The notes under the pieces: model-generated
Seen by the model: the letters and a program-made list of their open reading frames with translations, nothing else
What the model was told of the DNA's origin: nothing
The model's database searches: none
Made by a program: the position numbers and the translations under genes
Shown here: in pieces, positions 22,968 through 30,639 of the stretch
How the letters are laid out: each line of letters starts with the position of its first letter
Position numbering within the stretch: the stretch's first letter is position 1
Source of the DNA: JAHECW01 sp964641415
GTDB taxonomy: Bacteria; Acidobacteriota; Thermoanaerobaculia; Thermoanaerobaculales; Sulfomarinibacteraceae
Assembly (NCBI GenBank): GCA_964641415.1
Contig: CAZXMW010000002.1
Span: 124,001-188,000 of the forward strand
Length of the DNA: 64,000 nt
Reading direction: 5' to 3'

Positions 22968-23063
22968 GGATCCGGCTTCGGATTCGGATTCGGTTTCGGA
23001 TTCGGTTTCGGTTTCGGTTTCGGTTTCGGTTTCGGTTACGGTTACGGTTACGGTTACGGATTC
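22968..23063. repeat. GGNNNC hexamer array, 16 units, in a 344-bp intergenic region
   Basis: Sixteen perfect phased hexamers: GGATCC, GGCTTC, GGATTC, GGTTTC (several), GGTTAC x4, GGATTC. The rest of 22884-23227 holds the divergent promoters and a 24-codon ORF; no larger gene is supported. Confidence 0.95.
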
Positions 23064-23081
23064 GGATATGACGATACCCGC

Positions 23082-23111
23082 TTGCGTGCTGACTCATCCC
23101 TCGACTACTCT
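23082..23111 (+). promoter_or_regulatory. Sigma70-like promoter for aminotransferase
   Basis: TTGCGT (23082-23087), 18-bp spacer, TACTCT (23106-23111). The predicted start near 23118 precedes the 24-codon ORF. Confidence 0.45.
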
Positions 23112-23139
23112 GAGAGGGTGCTGCAATGGAGGGAACGGA

Positions 23140-23214
23140 ATGGAGATCACCGGTTTCAGCCCGAGCGTGCTCGCTGCCGACAGGGGCGTCGCCTCGCGCT
23201 TCTCCGGGCTCTGA
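23140..23214 (+). CDS. 24-residue ORF with strong ribosome binding site (possible leader peptide)
   Basis: MEITGFSPSVLAADRGVASR plus four residues, ending TGA 23212-23214. GGAGG at 23129-23133 is 6 bases before its ATG, a better site than anything in front of the aminotransferase start at 23228, 13 bp further on. It may couple translation to the enzyme; it has no obvious run of one amino acid, so classic attenuation is not evident. Could be chance. Confidence 0.35.
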   Translation: MEITGFSPSVLAADRGVASRFSGL

Positions 23215-23227
23215 GCCCCGCACCTCC

Positions 23228-24397
23228 ATGGTCGACTTCTCCACCCGCGTTCCTCGGCGACTGCGGCCGAACCGGCTGGCAGAGGCCCGCTCGGCGGTCG
23301 GCGAGGTTGCCTACGACCTGACCGTGAGCAACCCGACCCGCTGCGGGCTGCCCTACCCCGACGACCTGCTCGCGCCGTTGGCCGACCCCCGGGGTCTCGA
23401 TTATCGGCCCGATCCCCGCGGCCCGCTGCCCGGCCGGATCGCGGTCGCCGAGTGGTACAGCCGTTGGGGCGTCGCGGTCGACCCAGCCCGGGTCGTGCTC
23501 ACCGCCTCGACGTCCGAGGCCTACTCGGTGATCTTCAAGCTCGTGGCCGACCCGGGCGACGCGGTTCTCGTGCCGACGCCGTCCTACCCGCTGTTCGAGC
23601 CCCTGTGCCGCCTCGACGGGATCGACACGCACAGCTACACTCTCGATCCCGAAGACGGCTGGCGGCCCGATCTCAGCGCCGTCGGCGGCGCCGAAGACCG
23701 CATCCGCGGCGTCGTCGCCGTCCACCCCAACAACCCGACCGGCTCCCACGTTCACCCCGACGACCTGGCAACGCTGGTCGAGCACTGCCGGGCTCTGAAG
23801 CTAACGTTGATCGCCGACGAGGTCTTCCTGCCCTTCGTCGTCGACGGCGGGCCGGGCGCCGATCGCAGCTTCTCCGCCACCGACGCGTCGCTCACCTTCA
23901 CCCTCGGCGGACTGTCGAAGAGCGTCGGCCTGCCGCAGCTCAAGCTGGCGTGGATCATCGTCAGCGGCCCGGACGACGAGGTCGCGCTCGCCCTCGAGCG
24001 CCTGGATCACATCACCGACACCTATTTATCGGTGGCGACACCCGTGGCGCTCGCCGCCGGGAAACTACTCGCCGGCGGCGCGGTGGTCGCCGACGCCATC
24101 ACCGCACGCTGCCGGCGCAACCTCGCGACGCTGCGCGACCTCGCCGGGCGATGGCCCGCTGTCACCGTGCCCGTTGTCGGCGGCGGGTGGAGCGTCCCGA
24201 TCCGGGTGCCGGTGGTCGGCGACGACCAGACCCTCGCCATCCGCCTGCTCATCGACCATGGAGTCGCGGTGCATCCGGGCTTTCTCTTCGACCTGCCCGA
24301 CAACGGGACCCTCGTGCTCAGCCTGCTGACGCCGGAGTCGACCTGGCGCCAGGGTCTGGTCGAGCTGTTCGGCGCCGTTCGCCGCCGGCTTGATTGA
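23228..24397 (+). CDS. PLP-dependent class I/II aminotransferase
   Basis: 389 residues, fold type I. Substrate/PLP signatures: N-terminal SNPTRCGLPYP, cofactor loop TASTSEAYS (92-100), HPNNPTG (166-172), ADEVF with the PLP-pyridine aspartate (D197), Schiff-base lysine in TLGGLSKSVGLPQLK (K231), and a C-terminal arginine region. Resembles AspC/AlaT-like aminotransferases; amino-acid specificity cannot be read. ATG 23228 is preferred over ATG 23126 because the intervening 34 codons look non-coding and belong to another small ORF. Confidence 0.9.
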   Translation: MVDFSTRVPRRLRPNRLAEARSAVGEVAYDLTVSNPTRCGLPYPDDLLAPLADPRGLDYRPDPRGPLPGRIAVAEWYSRWGVAVDPARVVLTASTSEAYSVIFKLVADPGDAVLVPTPSYPLFEPLCRLDGIDTHSYTLDPEDGWRPDLSAVGGAEDRIRGVVAVHPNNPTGSHVHPDDLATLVEHCRALKLTLIADEVFLPFVVDGGPGADRSFSATDASLTFTLGGLSKSVGLPQLKLAWIIVSGPDDEVALALERLDHITDTYLSVATPVALAAGKLLAGGAVVADAITARCRRNLATLRDLAGRWPAVTVPVVGGGWSVPIRVPVVGDDQTLAIRLLIDHGVAVHPGFLFDLPDNGTLVLSLLTPESTWRQGLVELFGAVRRRLD

Positions 24398-24509
24398 CCG
24401 ACCGGGAATCGGCCGCGCGGGCACGCGTGACGGGACATCGATCAGAATCCGCGGCCGGAACAAACCAGAGGCCGGGCGCCACCGAGCCCCGTCACCGGCC
24501 CGGTCGCAA

Positions 24510-25010
24510 TCAGCTCGGCAGCAACGGCGACAGCAGCTTCCTCACCTCTTCACCGGACATTCGCCGGCGCTCCAGCAGCGCACCGGCGAGGGTCTCCACC
24601 GCCTTCCAGTTGCGTCGCAGCAGCTCCTCGGTGTGCTCGCGGACGATGTCGAGAAAGGGAATCACCCGGTCGCAGTCGTCGACCACCCTCATGGCCAGTC
24701 GGACCGCCGCGTCGAGATCCTCGCAGCCCTCGTCCCACTCGTCCCGGCCGCTGACCATGGACTCGGCGACCATTCCGGCCGCGGTGCACAGCAGCCGGCG
24801 CTCGATCGGCGCGGTGGGTAGATGGGGGTCGGTCTCCGGCGGCGGCTCCTCGGGAAAGCGGAGCGAGCGCACGGTCCCCAGATGGTCGTCGTCGCCGACG
24901 ATCTCGACCTCGGTGATCTGCTGACCGCAGAGCTGGGCAATCACCGCGTGACCGGCCTCGTGGTACGCGGTCAGCCGGAGGTGGCGATCGGCTTCGGTGT
25001 CGCGGATCAC
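24510..25010 (-). CDS. Stand-alone M41 (FtsH-type) zinc peptidase domain
   Basis: 166 residues corresponding only to the protease half of FtsH. HEAGH (residues 17-21) gives the zinc motif. GMVAESMVSGRDEWDEGCEDLDAAVRLAMRVV parallels FtsH G-R-V-A-E-...-N-D-L-x-x-A-T-x-I-A-R-x-M-V, including the aspartate that is the third zinc ligand. No AAA+ domain and no membrane helix, both of which FtsH needs to unfold substrates. GTG start overlaps the stop of a 38-codon ORF as GTGA. It may cleave already unfolded peptides, or borrow an ATPase. Confidence 0.85.
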   Translation of the reverse strand: MIRDTEADRHLRLTAYHEAGHAVIAQLCGQQITEVEIVGDDDHLGTVRSLRFPEEPPPETDPHLPTAPIERRLLCTAAGMVAESMVSGRDEWDEGCEDLDAAVRLAMRVVDDCDRVIPFLDIVREHTEELLRRNWKAVETLAGALLERRRMSGEEVRKLLSPLLPS

Positions 25011-25123
25011 GGCGCCTGACCCTCACGGGAGATCAGCCGGAGGTCGCGCAGGTCGCTCGAGCCGTCGATCTCGTCGTCGATCGGGCCCACCACCGACAGC
25101 TCGGCGCGATCGCACTCGCTCAT
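25007..25123 (-). CDS. 38-residue micro-ORF coupled to the M41 peptidase
   Basis: MSECDRAELSVVGPIDDEID continues 18 residues to a TGA that overlaps the peptidase GTG (GTGA, the same coupling used throughout this genome). Acidic (many Asp/Glu), with no membrane segment. TACTCT lies six bases before the ATG with no Shine-Dalgarno sequence. Coupling and codon use support a real gene; function unknown, possibly an adaptor or inhibitor. Confidence 0.5.
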   Translation of the reverse strand: MSECDRAELSVVGPIDDEIDGSSDLRDLRLISREGQAP

Positions 25124-25135
25124 GGCTCGAGAGTA
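25121..25135 (-). promoter_or_regulatory. -10 box TACTCT six bases before ATG
   Basis: TACTCT (25135-25130), spacer CGAGCC, ATG 25123; an overlapping TATACT is shifted by two. Matches the TAnnnT-N6-start layout seen four more times. The region 25136-25318 holds no gene I can support. Confidence 0.45.
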
Positions 25136-25318
25136 TAGCCGCGTTCCCCCGGGCGTCCGCGTCCGGAGGAGGCGGGTGTTTCAGGAACCGCGACAGCGAC
25201 AGCCGCCACGGTCCGAGACACCCGGAGGGACAGCGCCAACGAGCAGCATCAGCCTCAGACCGCTGCTGTCCGAATCGCTCCAGACCCGAGCCACGGTCCC
25301 TCCGGGACGGACTCGGAC

Positions 25319-26308
25319 CTACACGAGATCCGCGTCGGCCATGGTCAGGTAGACGCGCCCGTCGAGGTCGGTGACGTCGAGCTCGGGGTCGAAACCGCGC
25401 GCCACCATCACCAGCCGGCCGGGCACTTCGCTCGCCTCGAAGCCGCGCGCGACCAGCCGCTTTTCGCCCTCCGGGTCGCCGTTGAGCCAGAGCTCCTCGA
25501 TTTCGGCGCCGTGCTCGGCGGCGAGCTTCGTCGACAGATGGTTGACGAGCTCCAGCGCTCCGGGGTGTCGGTGGTCCCAGAGCAGGTCGACCCAGCGGCA
25601 CCGTCCCTGGTCGGTGCGGAAGGCGACAAAGCCGACCGGGATCCGGCCGAATCGCGGCAGCACCAGGAAACGGTGGTAGTGCACGGTCGGGTGGCCGGCG
25701 AGCCGGTGCAGCGCACGGTCGGCGTCGCGCACCGCCGCCACCGGGTAGTCGCGGCGAGCTCGATTCCACAGGGTGTCGAGGCGGGGCTCCCAGTCGGCCG
25801 CGAGCTCGGCCCGGTAGAGGCGCCGGCGCCAACCGGCCGAGCCTCTGCTCGGCGCGCGCGACAGGTAGCGGATGGGTTGCGGCTCGACGGCGTCATAGCC
25901 GAGCTGGAGCACGCCCAGACGGAGCGGCCGCGGGCTCGGGAAGCCGTACAGCAGGGCCGCCCGCCCCGACGCGCCGAAGGTCTCGAAGAACTCCTCGACG
26001 GTGCGCACCCAGACCCCTTTGCGGGTGAAGCCGCGGCGCGCCGCCCGAGTCGAGAACACATCGACGACCTGAGCCGCACTCCACTCACGGTCGTCGACGA
26101 CGAAACGCAGCGGCATGCCGGCGTAGTGTGCCACCAGGTTGCCGTCGATCTCGGCGACCATGACCAACCGGCCGTCGGCTTGCGGCGGAAACTTCCACGC
26201 CCACTCGTCGAGACTCCGCGTGAGGTTGAACGCTTCGTTGAAGCCGTCGTTGATCACCTTCTCGTCGCCCGGACGAAACCGTCGGATCACCAGCTCGGAC
26301 TCGGTCAT
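25319..26308 (-). CDS. GNAT-superfamily N-acyltransferase, polysaccharide-locus type
   Basis: 329 residues. N-terminal GNAT-like part (VIRRFRPGDEKVINDGFNEAFN; LVMVAEIDGNLVAHYAGMPLRF; VVDVFSTRAARRGFTRKGVW as the acetyl-CoA-binding strand and loop) and a second part (VHYHRFLVLPRFGRIPVGFVAF) that also looks GNAT-like, so it may be a tandem-domain member as often seen in sugar or lipid modification loci. Last gene of a four-gene operon; ATG 26308 overlaps the glycosyltransferase stop as ATGA. Acceptor unknown; acetylation of a sugar amine is a reasonable guess. Confidence 0.8.
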   Translation of the reverse strand: MTESELVIRRFRPGDEKVINDGFNEAFNLTRSLDEWAWKFPPQADGRLVMVAEIDGNLVAHYAGMPLRFVVDDREWSAAQVVDVFSTRAARRGFTRKGVWVRTVEEFFETFGASGRAALLYGFPSPRPLRLGVLQLGYDAVEPQPIRYLSRAPSRGSAGWRRRLYRAELAADWEPRLDTLWNRARRDYPVAAVRDADRALHRLAGHPTVHYHRFLVLPRFGRIPVGFVAFRTDQGRCRWVDLLWDHRHPGALELVNHLSTKLAAEHGAEIEELWLNGDPEGEKRLVARGFEASEVPGRLVMVARGFDPELDVTDLDGRVYLTMADADLV

Positions 26309-27351
26309 GTCCGCCCCCACATCCACGATCCCAGCAACCGCCAGCGGCGCCCCGCACGGCGCGCCGCAACAGCGTACCAACGACCGCGCGCCGCAAGCTC
26401 GCGGGCGGCCGCAGGCGGGCGCGACACCGCGAGACAGCCCGCCGAGGGATCCATCGTCGGCACCGGCGACAGCAGCCACACCTCGGCGTCGACCTCGGGC
26501 AGCTCGGCCGGCCCTCCGACGGCGATGAAGCCCGCGTCCGACGTCCCGCCGAGCGGCGCCAGCCGGCCGAGCAGGCGGCGCATCCACCACGGGTAGGCGC
26601 GCGCGAAGAACCGTTCCCGCGACCGCTGCTCGACAGCGGCGCGATCCGGCCGCCGCGCGGTGGCGTGGCCCCACCGATGCACGACTCGCGCCGCCGGCTG
26701 AATCGCCAGCCGCGCGCCGCTTCGCCGCGCCCTCCACAGCCAATCGGTCTCCTCGTAGTACAGGAAGTAGCCCTCGTCGAGAGGCCCGAGGCGGTTCGCG
26801 GTGTCCCGGCCGAGAGCCATGACCGGCCCGCGCAGCGACGGAACCGCCACCGGCGCGGAGGCGGTCCACAGCTGCCAGCCGGCGTCGAGCACTTTCTCGA
26901 TGCCGCGCCGGGTCGGCCGGCGACGGCGCAGGGTACGGACGAGCTCCGCCCACGGGCCCGGGTCGTCGGGCGCGGGCAGAACAACCCGGCCGTCGTCGTC
27001 CCACAGAAGCTGCGGACCGACCACGTCGGCGTCAGAAACCGCCGCCTCGGCGAGCGCCGCGACGCTGCCGTCGAGAAAGCGGAGATCCGGGTTGGCGAGC
27101 ACGAGCAGGTCGCCGGACGCCTCGGCGATGCCGGCGTTGAGACCCGCGGCATAGCCCCGATTCGGGCGTTGCAGCAGCACATCGGGCGCGCACGTCGCCA
27201 CGGCGGCGACCTGTTCGGCGTCCTCGGACTGCTCGACCGCCACCACCTCGGCCTCGAACCCGGACGCGGCACACCGGTCGCGGAAGCTTCTCAGACAGCG
27301 CGGCAGCACCTCCGACGAGTGATGGCAGACGACGACCAGCGACACCTTCAC
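26305..27351 (-). CDS. Family 2 glycosyltransferase (rhamnosyltransferase-like)
   Basis: 348 residues. GT-A fold: VSLVVVCHHSSEVLPRCLRSF at the N-terminus, donor-binding NRGYAAGLNAGIAEASGDLLVLANPDLRF with the metal-binding N-P-D in place of DxD, and acceptor-side YFLYYEETDWLWRARR with the ExDW signature. Closest in pattern to WbbL-type rhamnosyltransferases. GTG 27351 is chosen because it gives the GTGA overlap with the upstream gene used by its neighbours; ATG 27366 is possible. Confidence 0.92.
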   Translation of the reverse strand: MKVSLVVVCHHSSEVLPRCLRSFRDRCAASGFEAEVVAVEQSEDAEQVAAVATCAPDVLLQRPNRGYAAGLNAGIAEASGDLLVLANPDLRFLDGSVAALAEAAVSDADVVGPQLLWDDDGRVVLPAPDDPGPWAELVRTLRRRRPTRRGIEKVLDAGWQLWTASAPVAVPSLRGPVMALGRDTANRLGPLDEGYFLYYEETDWLWRARRSGARLAIQPAARVVHRWGHATARRPDRAAVEQRSRERFFARAYPWWMRRLLGRLAPLGGTSDAGFIAVGGPAELPEVDAEVWLLSPVPTMDPSAGCLAVSRPPAAARELAARGRWYAVAARRAGRRWRLLGSWMWGRT

Positions 27352-28382
27352 CCGGTCTGCCTCCATGCTCCCGAGACCGCCCAACGTGCGGCGTCGTCAA
27401 GCCGTTCTGCGACCTCGGCCTCTCTGAAGCGCCGGACGGCGCGAAGCCCGGCTCGGCGCCGGGCGCGCCAACGACGCGGACGGGTCAGCAGCGTCTCGCC
27501 GGCCGCCGCCAGCGCGTCAACGTCGTCAAAGGGCACCAGCTCCGCCGCGCCGGCGGCGAAGGCGGCGTGGGACGGAATGTCCGATCCCACAACCGGCACG
27601 CCGCACGCCATCGCCTCGAGCACCGTCAGTCCGAACCCCTCCGACGCCCAGGACGGTGCGAGCATCAGGTCACAGCTTCTCAGCAGCGCCGGCACCCGGG
27701 ACGGAGGAACGCGGCAGTGGAACTCGTCGGGCTCCACAACGGCCCGCTCCGCGGTTGACAGCGGCCACTGGGACAGCCGGACGAGGACCGGATCGAGGCC
27801 GTGCTCGCGCATTCTCATCACCGCGCCCAGCGCCGTCGGGACGCCCTTCATGGTGAACTCGAAGGGGTGGGCGACGACCACGCGCGGCCGCCGGGCCGGA
27901 CCGAGCCTGGGCCGCGGACGCCAGCACGGCTCCAGAGCGGGCGTCACGACCCGGGACGACCGGCCGAACCGGTCCCGCAGCATGGCGGCCAGGTGCGGCG
28001 ACACGGTCCAGGTCGGCAGATCGCGGGCGTAGGCGGCGAGGATCGCGGGGTGCTGGTCACGATTGTGATCGAGCGCAGCCTCGAAGCCCTGGCAGAAGTG
28101 CACCGCTCGACCGTCAGTGCGTGCGGCCGCCGGCGCCAGCGTCGTCCAGAAGGTCGCCACCGTGAGGTCGGCTGCCGGGAGTCCGACCGGCCCGAGATCG
28201 CTGTCGGGCCTGAAGTCGTCATCGGTGGGAAACCAGTCCGGACGTGGCCCGCGACTGACCACCGTCACCCGGTGGCCGAGCCGGCGCAGCAGGTCGGCGT
28301 GGTGGAGCACGACCTTGACGCCGCCGAACAGGGACGAGTCCTCGAGCAGGTAGGTGATGCGCAGCGGCGGCCGTCCGCTCAC
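27348..28382 (-). CDS. Family 4 (GT-B) glycosyltransferase
   Basis: 344 residues. N-terminal Rossmann half (ITYLLEDSSLFGGVKVVLHHADLLRRLGHRVTVV) and C-terminal half with SWASEGFGLTVLEAMACGVPVVGSD, the E-x7-E donor-binding motif of GT4 enzymes. GTG 28382 forms a GTGA overlap with the Wzt-like gene stop. Expected to add a sugar to a growing cell-surface glycan on the cytoplasmic face. Confidence 0.93.
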   Translation of the reverse strand: MSGRPPLRITYLLEDSSLFGGVKVVLHHADLLRRLGHRVTVVSRGPRPDWFPTDDDFRPDSDLGPVGLPAADLTVATFWTTLAPAAARTDGRAVHFCQGFEAALDHNRDQHPAILAAYARDLPTWTVSPHLAAMLRDRFGRSSRVVTPALEPCWRPRPRLGPARRPRVVVAHPFEFTMKGVPTALGAVMRMREHGLDPVLVRLSQWPLSTAERAVVEPDEFHCRVPPSRVPALLRSCDLMLAPSWASEGFGLTVLEAMACGVPVVGSDIPSHAAFAAGAAELVPFDDVDALAAAGETLLTRPRRWRARRRAGLRAVRRFREAEVAERLDDAARWAVSGAWRQTG

Positions 28383-29587
28383 CTGGATTCCCAGCTGTGC
28401 TCGAGGTCGATGAGGGACGGCGTCCACTCCGGCGGGGTGAAGCGGATCGCCTCGGTGACGATGACCTGGTCGTGGATACACAGGCCGCTCTCGTCGAGCA
28501 GGAAGCCGTAGACGTGGTAGGTCCCGGCGGCGATCGGGACCGACGGGAAGCGCAGCCGGACCCGATACCGCAGATCGCCGGAAAACGGCTCGAGGCCGTC
28601 CCGTCGGGTCGACGCGGCGAGCACGCAGCGACCGTCCAGGGTGTCGAGGGTCACCGCAACGTGGAAGCGCTCGGCGGCATCGGCACTGGTGAGCTCGACG
28701 TCGACGACGAGCTCGTCATCGCGATCGAGCTCGAGGGGCCGCTCGCGCCCGTCGCCGCCGGGCGCGACCATGGTGATCCGACCGATGCGACGACCGCCGC
28801 CGCTCGGCCTTTGTTCGACCGGGTCATGACCGATTCGGCGTGAGTCCCGGGCCTGGATGTGGGACTCGTAGGCCTCGACGACCGGCAGTGCCGAGCCCTC
28901 GCGCTCGACGCGGCCGTGGTCGATCCACAGGGCGCGCTCGCAGAACAGGGTGACGAAGTACATCGCGTGCGAGCAGAACAGGATGGTGGTCCCGCGATCC
29001 TTGATTTCGCGGATCCGGTCGATGCACTTCTTCTGGAAGTAGCCGTCGCCCACCGCCAGCGCCTCGTCGACCACCAGAACGTCCGGGTCGACGTGGGTCG
29101 CGACCGCGAAGGCGAGGCGCATGGCCATCCCCGTCGAGTAGCTCTTGACCGGGTGGTCGACGAAGTCGCCGAGCTCGGCGAAGGCGAAGATCGGCTCAAG
29201 CCGGGAGGTCATGTCGTCGCTGTCGAGGCCCATCAGGGCGCCGTACAGAACCGCGTTGTCGCGGCCGGAAAACTCGGGGTGGAAGGCGGCGCCGAGCTCG
29301 AGAATCGCGGCCACGGTGCCGGTTGTCGCAATCTCGCCGGCGGTCGGAACGGTGGTCCCGGCGACGATCTTCATCAGGGTCGACTTGCCGGCGCCGTTGT
29401 CGCCGATGATGCCCATGGCCTCGCCCGGTGCGACGTCGAAGCTGATCCCGTCGAGGGCCTGGACGTCGAGGTGGCGGCTGCGCCAGCCGACGATCCGCTT
29501 GATCCGTTCGGTAGGTGACGCGTAGACCCGGTACCACTTGTGGACGTCGCGCACCCGAACCGCCGGTATTTCGGCCCTCAAAGCCAT
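28379..29587 (-). CDS. Polysaccharide ABC exporter ATP-binding protein, Wzt-like
   Basis: 402 residues. ABC ATPase: Walker A GDNGAGKST, Q-loop region, signature YSTGMAMRLAFA, Walker B DVLVVDEALAVGD, His switch SHAM. A C-terminal beta-sandwich (about 270-402, from GRITMVAPGGDG) corresponds to the carbohydrate-binding domain of Wzt proteins that recognise a capped O-polysaccharide chain. Start ATG 29587. Leads the glycosyltransferase operon. Its probable membrane partner is encoded at 40098-40934, more than 10 kb away. Confidence 0.93.
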   Translation of the reverse strand: MALRAEIPAVRVRDVHKWYRVYASPTERIKRIVGWRSRHLDVQALDGISFDVAPGEAMGIIGDNGAGKSTLMKIVAGTTVPTAGEIATTGTVAAILELGAAFHPEFSGRDNAVLYGALMGLDSDDMTSRLEPIFAFAELGDFVDHPVKSYSTGMAMRLAFAVATHVDPDVLVVDEALAVGDGYFQKKCIDRIREIKDRGTTILFCSHAMYFVTLFCERALWIDHGRVEREGSALPVVEAYESHIQARDSRRIGHDPVEQRPSGGGRRIGRITMVAPGGDGRERPLELDRDDELVVDVELTSADAAERFHVAVTLDTLDGRCVLAASTRRDGLEPFSGDLRYRVRLRFPSVPIAAGTYHVYGFLLDESGLCIHDQVIVTEAIRFTPPEWTPSLIDLEHSWESR

Positions 29588-29688
29588 GGTGGAGCGAAAG
29601 ATACCACAGCGCAACCGGGGGCGCCTCGGCTCGCCGCAAGCGATGTCAACACCTTGTAACTCGAATCGGGGGGACGCGAATTCACCCC

Positions 29689-29694
29689 TATAAT
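29689..29694 (+). promoter_or_regulatory. TATAAT -10 element
   Basis: Perfect TATAAT in CCCCTATAATGCC, 51 bases before ATG 29746; no good -35 at 17 bp. Confidence 0.45.
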
Positions 29695-29745
29695 GCCGTC
29701 CATCGAACGCCGGGGCCGCGACCCGCCCCGACCAAGGAGAGCCAC

Positions 29746-30567
29746 ATGATCCGACGACTCACCACATTGCTGCTGGTCGCCGCGACCGCGGCCGGGGCGA
29801 GCGCAGCCACCGCCGACGTCCCGACCGCCGAAGCCCTCATCGACAGCGCCATCGCGACCACCGAGGTCGGCTCGAGCATGGCCGCGCACGACATGCTCCG
29901 GGCCGCGATCCGGCAGGAGGAGACCACCTCGGACGGCACGTCGAACGTCGCCGAGATGACCGCCGTGTACCACGGCGAGCGGCTTGAGAGCATTCGTCTC
30001 GAGCTCGGGCAGGGCATCAGCCTCGTCCTCGACGGCGCGACCTCGTGGGCCATGCGCCGCGGCCAGCTCGACAGCCGCGTGCTGGCGCCCCGCATGGCCG
30101 CCGGCACCACTCGTCAGATTCTCTTTCCGCTGCTGCTGCCGTTGTCGCTGCGGATGTCCGGAGTGACGCCCGGATCGGTCAGCGAGGGCGCCTTCGACAA
30201 CGAGCCGGCGTGGGTGCTGTCGGTCGGGTTCGACAAGGACTTCTTCGTCGCACCGTCCATGGACACGACCTGGAGGGTCTACTTCAGCCGCGACGACAGC
30301 TCTGTTCTCGGCGCCGAGTTCCTGCCGCCCGAGGAGGTCCGCTCGGTGCGGGAGGAGGGCGTGCGGTACCGGATCCTCAAACGCACCGATGTCGACGGGC
30401 TGCTGCTCCCGGCCCAGGTGCTGCTCGACGGCATCGACGTCAACGGGCTGCCGACCGGCCACGTCCGGGTCACCAGAATCGACACCGCGACCGTCGGCCC
30501 CTACGACCGGTCGATCTTCATCCACCCCGACGAGCAGGCCCGGATCGACGCCGGCGACATCGACTGA
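29746..30567 (+). CDS. Secreted protein of unknown function
   Basis: 273 residues with a signal peptide (MIRRLTTLLLVAATAAGASA). AAGGAG at 29734-29739 is 6 bases before ATG 29746 and decides the start over a longer frame. The mature part (VYHGERLESIRLELGQGISLVLDG, WRVYFSRDDSSVLGAEFLPPEEVRSVREEGVRYRIL, LPAQVLLDGIDVNGLPTGHVRVTRID) has the alternating pattern of a beta-rich periplasmic lipid- or LolA-type carrier, but there is no diagnostic motif. Divergent from the Wzt operon; ends opposite the giant surface protein. Confidence 0.82.
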   Translation: MIRRLTTLLLVAATAAGASAATADVPTAEALIDSAIATTEVGSSMAAHDMLRAAIRQEETTSDGTSNVAEMTAVYHGERLESIRLELGQGISLVLDGATSWAMRRGQLDSRVLAPRMAAGTTRQILFPLLLPLSLRMSGVTPGSVSEGAFDNEPAWVLSVGFDKDFFVAPSMDTTWRVYFSRDDSSVLGAEFLPPEEVRSVREEGVRYRILKRTDVDGLLLPAQVLLDGIDVNGLPTGHVRVTRIDTATVGPYDRSIFIHPDEQARIDAGDID

Positions 30568-30586
30568 GCGGGCGCCGGCCCGAACA

Positions 30587-30626
30587 CCGCGATCACGGGC
30601 GGCCCGCGGGCCGCCCGTGATCGCGG
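30587..30626. terminator. 40-bp perfect palindrome between convergent genes
   Basis: CCGCGATCACGGGCGGCCC, GC, then the exact complement. It lies 20 bp after one stop codon and 14 bp before the other, so it may end transcription from both sides; neither side has a T-run. Confidence 0.6.
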
Positions 30627-30639
30627 ACTCGGGAAGCGG

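Noticed and set aside
22968..23063. Protein-coding Gly-Phe repeat
   Set aside because: The array can be translated as G-F repeats, but the frame continues into an antisense shadow with no start signal, and the same array is non-coding elsewhere.
23126..23227. N-terminal extension of the aminotransferase from ATG 23126
   Set aside because: The extra 34 codons show no aminotransferase similarity and overlap the small ORF with the good ribosome site.
20043..23321. 1092-codon open frame on the plus strand opposite the FAD/Fe-S dehydrogenase
   Set aside because: It is antisense to a gene with complete FAD, Fe-S and CCG motifs. Its translation is Arg/Gly/Gln/Pro-rich without domain pattern, a by-product of high GC.
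23118..23321. Leaderless GTG at 23118, six bases after TACTCT
   Set aside because: The frame from this GTG is Arg-rich and ends inside the aminotransferase; the six-base spacing looks coincidental here.
25136..25318. Small gene between the micro-ORF and the GNAT gene
   Set aside because: Short frames on both strands lack a ribosome site and protein-like composition; listed as empty.
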